A stretch of 43,829 bases of DNA, from assembly GCA_024762235.1 (NCBI GenBank), contig JANTHT010000003.1:1-43829 (forward strand), in the 5' to 3' direction. Under the pieces are notes generated by a model. It saw only the letters and a list, made by a program, of their open reading frames with translations. It made no database searches and had not been told where the DNA came from. The stretch is from Sulfurospirillum sp. (GTDB lineage: Bacteria > Campylobacterota > Campylobacteria > Campylobacterales > QNZT01). The position numbers were made by a program, and so were the translations under genes. This document shows positions 12,540-22,493 of the stretch, piece after piece (the stretch's first letter is position 1; every line of letters begins with the position of its first letter).

Positions 12540-12681
12540 TCTTTCTAAAATATCAAATGACTTAACAGCATATTTTCCAATCGGATGAGAACCAAAAATT
12601 GGCTTCGGTACAGCGCAGCAAACCCCGTAACGCATTGCATGCAACTAGCGTTACACCACTTTTTAATGCCATAAAACATTA

Positions 12682-12726
12682 CAAAATGAAATAAAATAAA
12701 AATAATATTTCAAAATGAATTATAAT
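12682..12726 (+). promoter_or_regulatory. Promoter/operator region of the Y-family polymerase gene
   Basis: CAAAATGAA at 12682-12690 and 12711-12719, the second abutting TATAAT (12721-12726). Confidence 0.45.
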
Positions 12727-12755
12727 TCCTCTTTTAAGTTCATGAGGAGTGACAC

Positions 12756-14033
12756 ATGCTGCTACATATGGATCTCGATACTTTTTTCGTATCTGCACAC
12801 AGAAGTCGTGATTTATCTCTCAATAACCGTCCTGTTGCGGTAGGCGGCAGAAGCAATCTGAAAATCTTCGAAAAAGAGAAGGTGGGTATCAAGCTGTATA
12901 ACAGCAATCATGGCGCTTTTGTCAACCCGGTCTTTTACAATGCCGGACAAAATGACTTTGAACGCTTTTTTGTGGATCACAGAGTCAAAGGAAACCGCAG
13001 GATCAGGGGAATTGTTGTTACTTCAAGCTATGAAGCGAGAGCCAGAGGGGTTAAAACGGGTATGCCTCTGGCACAGGCATTGCGTCTTTGTCCCGATATG
13101 GAGGTACTGGTGCCGGATTATCTGCTCTATCATGACCTTTCGCACAGGTTGCATCTGTTTCTAAAAGAGCAGATTCCGCAGGTCGAACAGTTCAGTATAG
13201 ACGAATTTTTCGGTGACCTTAACGGTTGGGTAGGCGAAGAGGAGGTTTTTGCCTATGCGGCGCATTTGAAAGCGCAGATATGGCATAGATTTCATCTTCC
13301 AATCTCTATTGGTATTTCTTCGGCGAAATGGATTGCCAAACTGGCTACCAAACATGCGAAACCCAACGGTATACATATGGTAAGGGAGGAGGAGATCCCT
13401 GCTTTTATCGAAGATGTGCCGATTCAGGAATTTCCGGGTATTGGACGGGGTTTTGCAAGACGTCTGGAGAAGCATTTCATCCGTACACTCGGCGAAGCGA
13501 GTCGTGCCAAAGAGCTCTTTTACAGTTGGAAAAAACCGGGAAGAGTGCTTTATCATCGTATTGTCGGTGATGACGGCGAAGGTGTCTCTTTCCGCAACGA
13601 CCGCAAATCGATCGGTATCAGCCGTACATTCGATCCCATCTGCGATAAAACAGAGGTGTTGCGCCGTGTGCTGATACTTGCGAGGCATATCGTATTTCTT
13701 GTTCTTCGTCACCGTGTCAATCCGACATCTTACTATCTCAAAATAAACTATGACAACGGTGTACGCATGAAGCAGCGCATTACCCAGGATCGCCTCTTCA
13801 GCGAACAACTCTGCAAAGAGACGTTTCAGACACTCTTCGCTGCGTGTGATACTTTCGGTGGATGTGCGACCAAAATCAGCATGTCGGTCAGTAACTTTAC
13901 CTATCAGAAACATGCGACTTTATCCCTGCTCGATTTCGACCGGGATCATCCATCCAACCGACTCTCACGGAGTCTGCAGCATCTGCGTGAAAAATATTCG
14001 CTCGATATCGTCAAGACAGGAGGTGAGTTATGA
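12756..14033 (+). CDS. Y-family DNA polymerase (DinB/ImuB-like) with ~50-aa N-terminal insertion
   Basis: LLHMDLDTFFVSAHRS, RGIVVTSSYEARARGVKTGMPLAQA, VEQFSIDEFFGDL, SIGISSAKWIAKLATKHAKPNG, FPGIGRGFARRLEK. Confidence 0.92.
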   Translation: MLLHMDLDTFFVSAHRSRDLSLNNRPVAVGGRSNLKIFEKEKVGIKLYNSNHGAFVNPVFYNAGQNDFERFFVDHRVKGNRRIRGIVVTSSYEARARGVKTGMPLAQALRLCPDMEVLVPDYLLYHDLSHRLHLFLKEQIPQVEQFSIDEFFGDLNGWVGEEEVFAYAAHLKAQIWHRFHLPISIGISSAKWIAKLATKHAKPNGIHMVREEEIPAFIEDVPIQEFPGIGRGFARRLEKHFIRTLGEASRAKELFYSWKKPGRVLYHRIVGDDGEGVSFRNDRKSIGISRTFDPICDKTEVLRRVLILARHIVFLVLRHRVNPTSYYLKINYDNGVRMKQRITQDRLFSEQLCKETFQTLFAACDTFGGCATKISMSVSNFTYQKHATLSLLDFDRDHPSNRLSRSLQHLREKYSLDIVKTGGEL

Positions 14034-14341
14034 AACGTTCCACCAGAGAATTTCTCGAAGCACTGAGCCAGTTTTGCTATGTCAACAAAACCCCATATAC
14101 CTTTCACAATAAAACGCTGAAAAAGGATCAGAAATATCGCAAGGGCGTTGTACAGGTGTATGAGTGGGTTGATGAACTATGCTACTTCTACATGCAAAAG
14201 GAGAAAAGGCTCTATGATGAACTCCTTCTCTTGATACAGAAACGGTATCAGGAAGCCAAAGCGCTGCCTCCATCGTCACATCGCGAGGGGCTTCTGAAAG
14301 GTTTTGAAGATATTTTCACATGGATCAATCAGATTAAATAG
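14030..14341 (+). CDS. Small hypothetical protein translationally coupled to the Y-family polymerase
   Basis: ATG overlaps the polymerase stop (ATGA); 103 aa, basic and aromatic rich. Confidence 0.75.
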   Translation: MKRSTREFLEALSQFCYVNKTPYTFHNKTLKKDQKYRKGVVQVYEWVDELCYFYMQKEKRLYDELLLLIQKRYQEAKALPPSSHREGLLKGFEDIFTWINQIK

Positions 14342-14411
14342 CATTTTTTTATCATATATTTAATTTATTCTGTTATTATCTATTTTAAAGTCAATAATCA
14401 AGGATAATGTT

Positions 14412-15164
14412 ATGTATATAAAATTAAGTCAGGCAACTCTTGCAGCAGTACTTCTGTTTAGCGGATGTGGCGGTGGAGGAAACGATACGGGAGTTTCATT
14501 CGATGCTACTGTCAACTACAAAACTTCTGCGGCATATGATTTTCTAAAATATATGATCCCCTCAACAAATGCGATCAATCTCTACAGCGTCGAAACATAT
14601 GAGAATAAAGATGGCGAGAAACGCTTCAAGGGCGATCCTGACAGATCCACATACTCCGAAAAGTATGATATCAACGGCACACAAATCACACTGCGCAATG
14701 GTCAGGATGAGATTGAGGAAATTTACGACATAAGGTCTGACCGTATCGTAGAGAAAGAGGATGCAAATACTAGTGGTATCGCTATCGCACGTTTTATTGA
14801 TCCGGGAGATTATATGGTCGTCAGTTCGACAAACAGGACGGAAGATAAAATTCCCATCGTTGATAAAGTCGCATGCAAATTTGTCAAACATATCGATACC
14901 AAAATGATAGACGACATAGAATATAGCGATATACTCGAACTCTCCTGTAAAAACAGTGCTGATGGTTCGAATGACGGTGCAAATATTTCAATCAAGTATC
15001 ACAAAGAGAGTAGCGAATCTCTCTATTTTGCAAAAGATATAGGCATGGTTGAATCCGAAACAGTTTCCTGTACAGATATCACGACTACACTGAATGGTCA
15101 GGAACAACATAATGCAAGTTGTGAAAAAGAGATTAAGAGACTCGTTTCTCACAATAAACTATAG
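14412..15164 (+). CDS. Hypothetical lipoprotein
   Basis: MYIKLSQATLAAVLLFSGCGGGG: signal peptide plus lipobox. Confidence 0.7.
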   Translation: MYIKLSQATLAAVLLFSGCGGGGNDTGVSFDATVNYKTSAAYDFLKYMIPSTNAINLYSVETYENKDGEKRFKGDPDRSTYSEKYDINGTQITLRNGQDEIEEIYDIRSDRIVEKEDANTSGIAIARFIDPGDYMVVSSTNRTEDKIPIVDKVACKFVKHIDTKMIDDIEYSDILELSCKNSADGSNDGANISIKYHKESSESLYFAKDIGMVESETVSCTDITTTLNGQEQHNASCEKEIKRLVSHNKL

Positions 15165-15311
15165 CACTTATCCTATACGTAGATCAAAAGGGTATAGCAT
15201 CCCTTGCGATCCGCGTAGAAGGCGGTTTTGCCTCACACATTTCTCAATCTCCTTTTATTCAGCATGTGATACTATCATAGCAATACAACTATATCAAACC
15301 AAAGAGTAATT

Positions 15312-16073
15312 ATGGACTATTTTGCAAAACGAATCATCCCCTGTCTGGATGTAGATAATGGACGGGTGGTCAAGGGTGTCAACTTTGTCGGTTTGCGCGA
15401 TGCAGGTGACCCGGTCGAAGTGGCTAAGCGTTACAACGAAGAGGGCGCGGATGAGTTGACTTTTCTGGATATCACAGCAAGTCATGAAAACCGGGATACG
15501 ATTGTCGATATCGTGAAAGAGGTTGCCAAAGAGGTCTTTATACCGTTGACGGTTGGCGGAGGCATACGTAAACTGGATGATATTTACAATCTGCTCAATG
15601 TAGGTTGTGATAAAGTCAGTGTCAATTCTGCTGCCATCAAAAACCCCGATTTTATCAACGAAGGGGCCAAACGTTTCGGTTCGCAATGCATCGTCGTTGC
15701 TATCGATGCAAAACGTACTGGAGAGAGTTGGCATATATTTCTCAACGGTGGACGTGTCGACACGGGTATCGATGCTGTCGAATGGGCGAAAGAGGCATAC
15801 GACAGGGGAGCAGGTGAGATACTGCTCACTTCGATGGATGCAGACGGTACCAAAGCCGGTTTTGACAACGCGCTCAACCGTACTGTCAGTGACGTCGTTC
15901 CTATTCCTGTGATCGCAAGTGGTGGTGCAGGTACGATGCAACACATTAAAGATGCCTTTGTAGAAGGACATGCCGACGCTGCACTGGCTGCTTCTATCTT
16001 CCATTTTCGGGAGATAGATATCATGGATCTGAAACGCTATCTGCATGCGCAACAGATTCCTGTAAGGATGTAG
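15312..16073 (+). CDS. hisF: Imidazole glycerol phosphate synthase subunit HisF
   Basis: [60 protein letters not shown]. Confidence 0.97.
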   Translation: MDYFAKRIIPCLDVDNGRVVKGVNFVGLRDAGDPVEVAKRYNEEGADELTFLDITASHENRDTIVDIVKEVAKEVFIPLTVGGGIRKLDDIYNLLNVGCDKVSVNSAAIKNPDFINEGAKRFGSQCIVVAIDAKRTGESWHIFLNGGRVDTGIDAVEWAKEAYDRGAGEILLTSMDADGTKAGFDNALNRTVSDVVPIPVIASGGAGTMQHIKDAFVEGHADAALAASIFHFREIDIMDLKRYLHAQQIPVRM

Positions 16074-16076
16074 ACG

Positions 16077-16631
16077 ATGTTTGTCTGTGCAGGAAACAAT
16101 GAAACTTTTCCATTTGCTACGCCTATCGGAGTAGGCTTGATCGAAAGCGCGATGCATTTGACAAGGATGGCGCTTTTTGACAAACCTGAATTTCTAATCT
16201 TTATCGGTAGTGCAGGAAGCTATGGAAAGTATAAACCATTTGATATTGTCGAAACATCGGTTGCCTCAAATATCGAACTGGCATTTCTTGAGAACAGAGC
16301 ATACACCCCTCTCGATAATGTGATAGAAGCGTATCAGAAAGATAGTGACGTTTCACGTGAAACTAAAGATATTGTCAATTGTAGTAACTATATTTCAACT
16401 GATTTTAGTCTTGTGCAATCGTTCAGAAAATATAAGATTGAACTGGAAAATATGGAATTTTTTTCCGTTTTGAAAATTTCACAGGAGTTTAGTATCCCGG
16501 TGCTGGGGATATTTGTCGTGACAAATTACTGTAATGAAGCAGCGCATGAGGATTTTATAAAACATCATGAAGAGGCCAAACAGCAGTTAATGGCTTATGT
16601 AGTCAATAAATATAAAGCGTTGAAAAAGTGA
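16077..16631 (+). CDS. Purine-nucleoside-phosphorylase/MTAN-superfamily-like protein
   Basis: [40 protein letters not shown] resemble the PNP/UDP superfamily (ENMEGxA-like region). Confidence 0.7.
   Translation: MFVCAGNNETFPFATPIGVGLIESAMHLTRMALFDKPEFLIFIGSAGSYGKYKPFDIVETSVASNIELAFLENRAYTPLDNVIEAYQKDSDVSRETKDIVNCSNYISTDFSLVQSFRKYKIELENMEFFSVLKISQEFSIPVLGIFVVTNYCNEAAHEDFIKHHEEAKQQLMAYVVNKYKALKK
16350..16363. promoter_or_regulatory. parS: parS-like ParB-binding site 1
   Basis: GTTTCACGTGAAAC, a perfect 14-bp palindrome matching the core of TGTTNCACGTGAAACA. Confidence 0.75.
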
Positions 16632-17698
16632 AAAATACTATACTCGATTATACGAAAGAGGAGCTTTCTGATATCGTCAAACCGTCGTTCAGAGCCAAAC
16701 AGATCTTCAACTGGGTTTATCAACACTATGTAGATGATTTTGAAGAGATGAAAAATCTTCCAAAGGATCTCAGAAAAGCGTTAGAAGATAAGTATATCAT
16801 CAATCCTTTGACTATCGTACGTAAAGAGGTGAGTAGCGACGGGAGTATCAAGTACCTTTTTGCATGTCAGGATGGTTATACGGTAGAGACAGTACTGCTT
16901 CCTATGAAAAAGGAGGAGAGAGATGAAACAGGCAAGGTCAAAAAAGAGACAAAATATACCATTTGTGTATCGAGTCAGGTAGGATGTAAAATCGGCTGCG
17001 CTTTTTGTCTGACTGCTAAAGGCGGGTTCAAACGAAACCTGACACCGGGTGAGATTGTGGCGCAGGTACTGTCACTCAAAAAAGATCAGAATATTGCACC
17101 CAACAGACGTCTGAATATCGTCTATATGGGGATGGGTGAACCACTTGATAATCTGGAAAATGTTTCGAAGGCAGTTTCAATATTCAAAGAGTTGGATGGA
17201 CTCGCAATCGGTGCCAGACGGCAAACGATTTCGACCAGCGGACTGAGTCACCAGATTGCAAAACTCGGAGATATGGATTTGGGTGTTCTGCTGGCGATAT
17301 CTCTGCATGCTGTCGATGACAGACTCAGGGAACAACTGATGCCGATCAACAAAGCCTATAATATTGAATCGATTATCAAAGCTGTCAAAGCGTTTCCGAT
17401 CGATCAGCGCAAACGTGTCATGTTTGAATATCTGGTGATGAAAGATCTCAATGACGATCTCAACAGTGCAAAAAAACTGGTCAAACTGCTACATGGCATC
17501 AAAGCAAAAGTGAACCTGATATATTTCAATCCCTATCCCGGATCGCCTTTTCAAAGACCGGATGAAAAAACGATGGAAAAATTCAAGGCATATCTGAATG
17601 ATCATGGCATCACTTGTACGATTCGTCAGTCAAAAGGTCTCGATATAAGTGCAGCATGTGGACAACTCAAGGAGAAAAGCAAAGATGAAATTGGTTGA
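16628..17698 (+). CDS. rlmN: Dual-specificity 23S rRNA/tRNA methyltransferase RlmN (radical SAM)
   Basis: [56 protein letters not shown]. Confidence 0.96.
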   Translation: MKNTILDYTKEELSDIVKPSFRAKQIFNWVYQHYVDDFEEMKNLPKDLRKALEDKYIINPLTIVRKEVSSDGSIKYLFACQDGYTVETVLLPMKKEERDETGKVKKETKYTICVSSQVGCKIGCAFCLTAKGGFKRNLTPGEIVAQVLSLKKDQNIAPNRRLNIVYMGMGEPLDNLENVSKAVSIFKELDGLAIGARRQTISTSGLSHQIAKLGDMDLGVLLAISLHAVDDRLREQLMPINKAYNIESIIKAVKAFPIDQRKRVMFEYLVMKDLNDDLNSAKKLVKLLHGIKAKVNLIYFNPYPGSPFQRPDEKTMEKFKAYLNDHGITCTIRQSKGLDISAACGQLKEKSKDEIG

Positions 17699-17783
17699 TC
17701 TGTTCCAGATTATATTTCTGGTTCTGGTGGTAGGTTTCGCACTGTTCGGTATCATAAAAGCTGTTTTTTATGACAAAGATTGA
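17685..17783 (+). CDS. Predicted 32-aa single-transmembrane small protein
   Basis: ATG...TGA translating [32 protein letters not shown]; start overlaps rlmN 3' end; upstream GGAGAAAAGC; below the ORF-track size cutoff. Confidence 0.55.
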   Translation: MKLVDLFQIIFLVLVVGFALFGIIKAVFYDKD

Positions 17784-18651
17784 TCTGCTCTAAGAAGTCG
17801 ATTTTCGAGACTATTTTAAATCTGTTACCATAGGAGAAATCGATCCAGTTTGCCTGGAGCATGAGTCGTTTTGCGCCGGTAAGTCTGATGCGCTCTTCCT
17901 CTGTCATGATGCCATCCAGATATCTTGCGGCATCATGTGCACTGATACCGTAGATAGGATCCCCAACGATAGGGTGTTCCACGTGAAACAGATGGAGTCG
18001 TATCTGATGTTGGCGTCCTGTCAGAGGCATGGCTTCAACGAGCGTTATATCATTCTCTTTGAAATAGCGCAGAGGTGTGATATGTGTTTGTGAAGGTTTG
18101 CCTTCCGGGTGTATGTAAACTTTGAGTTTTACTTCGGAAAAGTCACTGTTTTTGAGTATCGGTTCGTCGATAAAGAGTTCGCTTTCGACTCTGCCATGTA
18201 CGTAGGCGAGATACCCCTTTTTGATTTCACGTGCTTCAAATGCGCCCTTTATTTTGCGTTCCGCTTTTCGGTTTTTCGCAACGATCACCAGACCGCTGGT
18301 CTCTTTGTCTATGCGGTGGGTGATGTTCGCTTTGGGTCCGAAAAGGTACTTCACTTCATGTGTGAGTGAATAGTCTGTTTGATGGCTGTTGGGATGTATC
18401 AAGACACCGCTTGGTTTGTCGAAAAGTGCAAAATCGGGTGTCTGAAATATCGGGAGGAGGTTTTGGGAGTTTGGTACAAACTGGACGATGCCGATATCTC
18501 CGGATATGTAGGCGGATTTTCTGGTAAGTTTTCTGCCGTTGACGATGACTCTTTTGCGGTCTACCAGACGTTGTGCTTCTTTCATGGAAAAGCCCAGTTC
18601 ATGAATCAAAAACTGAAAAGCTTTAACTTTTCTTTTGAGTTGATATTGCAT
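17752..18651 (-). CDS. RluA-family RNA pseudouridine synthase
   Basis: ITHRIDKETSGLVIVAKN catalytic motif; N-terminal S4-like LIHELGFSMKEAQRLVDRKRVIVNG; LTGRQHQIRLHLFHVEHPIVGDPIYG; start at MQYQLKRKV. Confidence 0.92.
   Translation of the reverse strand: MQYQLKRKVKAFQFLIHELGFSMKEAQRLVDRKRVIVNGRKLTRKSAYISGDIGIVQFVPNSQNLLPIFQTPDFALFDKPSGVLIHPNSHQTDYSLTHEVKYLFGPKANITHRIDKETSGLVIVAKNRKAERKIKGAFEAREIKKGYLAYVHGRVESELFIDEPILKNSDFSEVKLKVYIHPEGKPSQTHITPLRYFKENDITLVEAMPLTGRQHQIRLHLFHVEHPIVGDPIYGISAHDAARYLDGIMTEEERIRLTGAKRLMLQANWIDFSYGNRFKIVSKIDFLEQINLCHKKQLL
17975..17990. promoter_or_regulatory. parS: parS-like ParB-binding site 2
   Basis: TGTTCCACGTGAAACA: exact match to the TGTTNCACGTGAAACA consensus. 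Confidence 0.88.
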
Positions 18652-18778
18652 TATTTTGTAGGACATGCATTAAAGCCTTTTTAACAGATTTTTAATCGGA
18701 TTTGATATAGTATCTAATATATAAAGAAGTTAGATTATCTCAAAAAATTTATAAAATACTGAAAGACAGGAAATTGTT

Positions 18779-20107
18779 ATGGTTGAGCGTTACGCGCGTG
18801 AAGAGATGAAATCCAAATGGACACAGCAGGCGAAATATGATGCCTGGCTCAAAGTCGAACTGGCAGCGGTGAAGGCATGGAACAAGCTGGGGCTCGTTCC
18901 CGATGAGGATTGTAAAAAGATTGTTGAAAATGCAAAGTTCGATGTGGAGCGAATCGACGAGATCGAAAAAGTGACACGCCATGACGTGATCGCATTTTTG
19001 ACCAGTGTCTCCGAGTCACTGGGAGAAGAGAGCAGGTGGGTGCACTACGGCATGACCAGTTCAGATTGTATCGATACAGCCGTAGCGTTACAGATGAGAG
19101 ATTCTCTGAAGATTGTTCTCGATGATGTGAAGATGGTGATGGAGTCGTTGAAAAAGAGGGCGATGGAACATAAAATGACATTGATGGTCGGACGCAGTCA
19201 CGGCATTCACGGTGAGCCTATCACATTTGGTCTGGTACTGGCGATCTGGTATGACGAGATGCGCAGAAATCTCGAAAACCTGGAACAGGCGATGGAAGTG
19301 ATCTCTGTAGGTAAAATCAGCGGCGCGATGGGTAACTTTGCGCATGCACCGATGGAGCTGGAAGAGTTGGTCTGTGAAGCGCTCGGTCTCAAACCCGCAC
19401 CGGTCTCCAACCAGGTGGTACAGCGTGATCGCTACGCCAACCTCATGAACGCACTGGCACTGCTCGCATCGTCAGCCGAAAAGATCGCCGTCAACATACG
19501 CCACTATCAGCGTACGGAGGTTTACGAGGCAGAGGAGTATTTTGCGAAAGGGCAGAAGGGATCGTCGGCGATGCCGCATAAAAGAAATCCGGTACTATCC
19601 GAAAATATCACCGGTCTGAGCCGTGTGATACGCAGTATGGCGATGCCGGCGTTGGAAAATGTTGCCCTCTGGCACGAAAGAGATATCAGCCACTCGAGCG
19701 TGGAGCGATTTATACTGCCGGACGGTTTTGTGACGACAGACTTCATGCTACACAGACTCAACGGAGTGATCGAAAAACTGGTTGTCTATCCGGAAAACAT
19801 GATGAAAAATCTCAACCTGACAGGTGGACTGGTCTTTTCACAGCGCGTGTTACTGGAACTTCCCAAACAGGGGCTCTCCAGGGAAGAGGCGTACAAGATC
19901 GTCCAGCGAAATGCGATGAAAGTGTGGGAAGACCTGCAGCAGGGGAAATCCGCGCTCAACGAAAAGGGAGAGAGCCTCTATCTGCAGCATCTTCTGGACG
20001 ATGAAGAGCTGCGAGAGAAACTTAGCGAAGAGAAGATACGCGAATGTTTCGACTACAGCTATTACACGAAAAACGTAGATAAAATCTTTGACAGGGTATT
20101 TAAATGA
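18779..20107 (+). CDS. purB: Adenylosuccinate lyase
   Basis: KGQKGSSAMPHKRNPVLSENITGLSR signature; HYGMTSSDCIDTA; VGRSHGIHGEPITFG. Confidence 0.97.
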   Translation: MVERYAREEMKSKWTQQAKYDAWLKVELAAVKAWNKLGLVPDEDCKKIVENAKFDVERIDEIEKVTRHDVIAFLTSVSESLGEESRWVHYGMTSSDCIDTAVALQMRDSLKIVLDDVKMVMESLKKRAMEHKMTLMVGRSHGIHGEPITFGLVLAIWYDEMRRNLENLEQAMEVISVGKISGAMGNFAHAPMELEELVCEALGLKPAPVSNQVVQRDRYANLMNALALLASSAEKIAVNIRHYQRTEVYEAEEYFAKGQKGSSAMPHKRNPVLSENITGLSRVIRSMAMPALENVALWHERDISHSSVERFILPDGFVTTDFMLHRLNGVIEKLVVYPENMMKNLNLTGGLVFSQRVLLELPKQGLSREEAYKIVQRNAMKVWEDLQQGKSALNEKGESLYLQHLLDDEELREKLSEEKIRECFDYSYYTKNVDKIFDRVFK

Positions 20108-22482
20108 CAAGTAAGATGATCACAGTCACCAAACGTAACGGTAGAATAGAACCGTTAGACATAACGAAAATACAAAAGTATACCAGTGAAGCGGTAGAAG
20201 GGCTTGAAAATGTGAGTCAGAGTGAACTGGAACTCGATGCGAGAATCCAGTTCCGGGACAAGATCACGACCGAAGAGATCCAGATGACACTGGTCAAAAC
20301 GGCGGTTGATAAAATCGATGTCGACCGTCCTGACTGGACTTTCGTCGCGGCACGTCTCTTCCTCTACGATCTCTACCATAAGGTGAGCCATTTCACAGGC
20401 TATACATCACTGAGGGACTATTTTGAGAAAGGCGAGAAAGAGGGGCGTATTGTACTTGGACTGAAAGAGAAGTATGACCTAGACGATCTCGATGCCTACA
20501 TCAGACCGGAGCGTGATCTGCAGTTTACCTATCTTGGGATTCGTACGCTTTACGATCGCTATCTGCTCAAGGACAGAAAGGGGGATCCTATCGAACTGCC
20601 GCAGCATATGTTCATGGCGATCGCGATGTTTCTGGCGCAAAACGAGTTCAATCCCCAGGACTGGGCGAAGAAGTTTTACGATCTGATCTCAAAATTTGAA
20701 GTCATGCTGGCGACACCGACACTTTCCAATGCCAGAACACCGAGACACCAACTCAGCTCATGCTATATCGGAAGTACACCGGACAATATTGAAGGCATTT
20801 TCGATGGATATAAAGAGATGGCGCTATTGAGTAAATTCGGCGGCGGTATCGGCTGGGACTGGTCGACTGTCAGAGGACTTGGAAGTTCTATAGACGGACA
20901 CAGAAATGCGGCGGGAGGTATCGTGCCGTTTCTGAAGATCGCAAACGATGTCGCGATCGCGGTCGATCAGTTGGGAACGCGAAAGGGTGCGATCGCAGTC
21001 TATGTAGAGCCATGGCATATCGATATCATCGATTTTCTCGATCTTAAAAAGAACTCAGGAGAGGAGCGACGGCGTGCGCACGACCTTTTTCCCGCTTTGT
21101 GGATCAACGATCTCTTCATGAAACGGGTCGAAGAGAATGGCATGTGGACGCTTTTTGATCCGCTCGATACACCCGATCTGCCTGCGCTCTACGGTGAAGC
21201 GTTCGAGAAGCGCTATCATGAGTATGAAGCGGATGAGTCGATCATCAAAGAGACGATCAGTGCCAAAGATCTGTGGAAAAAGGTGCTGTTGAGTTACTTT
21301 GAAACCGGCAATCCGTTTCTCTGCTTCAAAGACAACGCGAACAGAGCGAATCCCAACAGCCATAAAGGTGTGATCAGAAGTTCCAACCTCTGTACGGAGA
21401 TTTTTCAAAATACCGATCCCAATTACTACAAAATGCGTATCAAGTTTACGGATGGCACGGTGATGTACTTTGATGAAGAGGAAGAGGTTGCAGTGGACAG
21501 CGGCATAGTCAAGAAAGCGAAGAAGATAACCGCTCTTGACAGTATCAAAGGTGTGCAGGTCGATATCGTCGAGAAAGAGAAGGTGGACGGTAAAACGGCA
21601 GTCTGCAATCTGGCGAGTGTCAATCTCTCAAAAATCAATACCAAAGAGGATATTGAGCGTATCATGCCGGTAGCGATACGGATGCTGGACAATGTGATCG
21701 ATCTCAATTTCTATCCGCTCGAAAAAGTGAAAAAGACCAATCTCGCAAGTCGTTCCATCGGACTGGGTGTGATGGGTGAAGCACAGATGCTCGCGGAAGC
21801 GGGTATTGAGTGGGGCAGCGATGCTCACTTGTACAAGATCGATGAAGTGATGGAGATGATCAGTTATAACGTCATCAAAGCCTCTTCGAATCTGGCGCTT
21901 GAAAAGGGAAGTTATCCGGATTTCGAAGGTTCCAACTGGTCCAAAGGGATCTTCCCTGTCGATGTCGCCAACGATGAGGCGAAAAAGCTCGTCGATCGTG
22001 GCGGTCTCTTCGGCTACACCTATGATTGGCAGAAACTCAGAGAGAAAGTCAAAAAAGATGGTATGCGCAACGGTTACCTGATGGCGATAGCACCGACCAG
22101 CTCCATCTCCATTCTGGTGGGAACGACACAGGCGATAGAGCCTATCTACAAGCGAAAATGGTTCGAAGAGAATCTGAGTGGTATGATTCCCGTCGTAGCT
22201 CCGAAAATGAGTCCTGAAACATGGTCCTACTATACACCTGCTTACAATCTCGACCAGCGACTGCTTATCAAGGCGGCTGCGATCCGTCAGAAGTGGATCG
22301 ATCAGGGGCAGAGTCTCAATATCTTCATAACACTCGATAAAGCGAGTGGAAAGTATCTCAACGATATCTACATGCTGGGTTGGAAACTCGGCCTCAAATC
22401 GACCTACTATCTCAGAAGCCAGTCACCCGAGAGTGAGTCGAGTGTCGCGGACCGCAGCATGGAGTGTCTTAGCTGCCAGTAA
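20104..22482 (+). CDS. nrdA: Class I ribonucleoside-diphosphate reductase alpha subunit
   Basis: N-terminal ATP-cone; CNLASVNLSKIN, PTSSISILVGTTQAIEPIYKR, C-terminal MECLSCQ; overlaps purB stop. Confidence 0.96.
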   Translation: MTSKMITVTKRNGRIEPLDITKIQKYTSEAVEGLENVSQSELELDARIQFRDKITTEEIQMTLVKTAVDKIDVDRPDWTFVAARLFLYDLYHKVSHFTGYTSLRDYFEKGEKEGRIVLGLKEKYDLDDLDAYIRPERDLQFTYLGIRTLYDRYLLKDRKGDPIELPQHMFMAIAMFLAQNEFNPQDWAKKFYDLISKFEVMLATPTLSNARTPRHQLSSCYIGSTPDNIEGIFDGYKEMALLSKFGGGIGWDWSTVRGLGSSIDGHRNAAGGIVPFLKIANDVAIAVDQLGTRKGAIAVYVEPWHIDIIDFLDLKKNSGEERRRAHDLFPALWINDLFMKRVEENGMWTLFDPLDTPDLPALYGEAFEKRYHEYEADESIIKETISAKDLWKKVLLSYFETGNPFLCFKDNANRANPNSHKGVIRSSNLCTEIFQNTDPNYYKMRIKFTDGTVMYFDEEEEVAVDSGIVKKAKKITALDSIKGVQVDIVEKEKVDGKTAVCNLASVNLSKINTKEDIERIMPVAIRMLDNVIDLNFYPLEKVKKTNLASRSIGLGVMGEAQMLAEAGIEWGSDAHLYKIDEVMEMISYNVIKASSNLALEKGSYPDFEGSNWSKGIFPVDVANDEAKKLVDRGGLFGYTYDWQKLREKVKKDGMRNGYLMAIAPTSSISILVGTTQAIEPIYKRKWFEENLSGMIPVVAPKMSPETWSYYTPAYNLDQRLLIKAAAIRQKWIDQGQSLNIFITLDKASGKYLNDIYMLGWKLGLKSTYYLRSQSPESESSVADRSMECLSCQ

Positions 22483-22493
22483 GCGTCACTTCC

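Noticed and set aside
15189-15207. AAGGG...CCCTT inverted repeat between the lipoprotein gene and hisF
   Set aside because: Five-bp stem, no U-tract; likely chance.
18225-18233. Third parS-like site (TTTCACGTG)
   Set aside because: Only the left half matches; the right half is CTTCA instead of AAACA.
18712-18735. ATCTAA...TTAGAT inverted repeat upstream of purB
   Set aside because: Six-bp arms in AT-rich promoter DNA; not distinguishable from chance.
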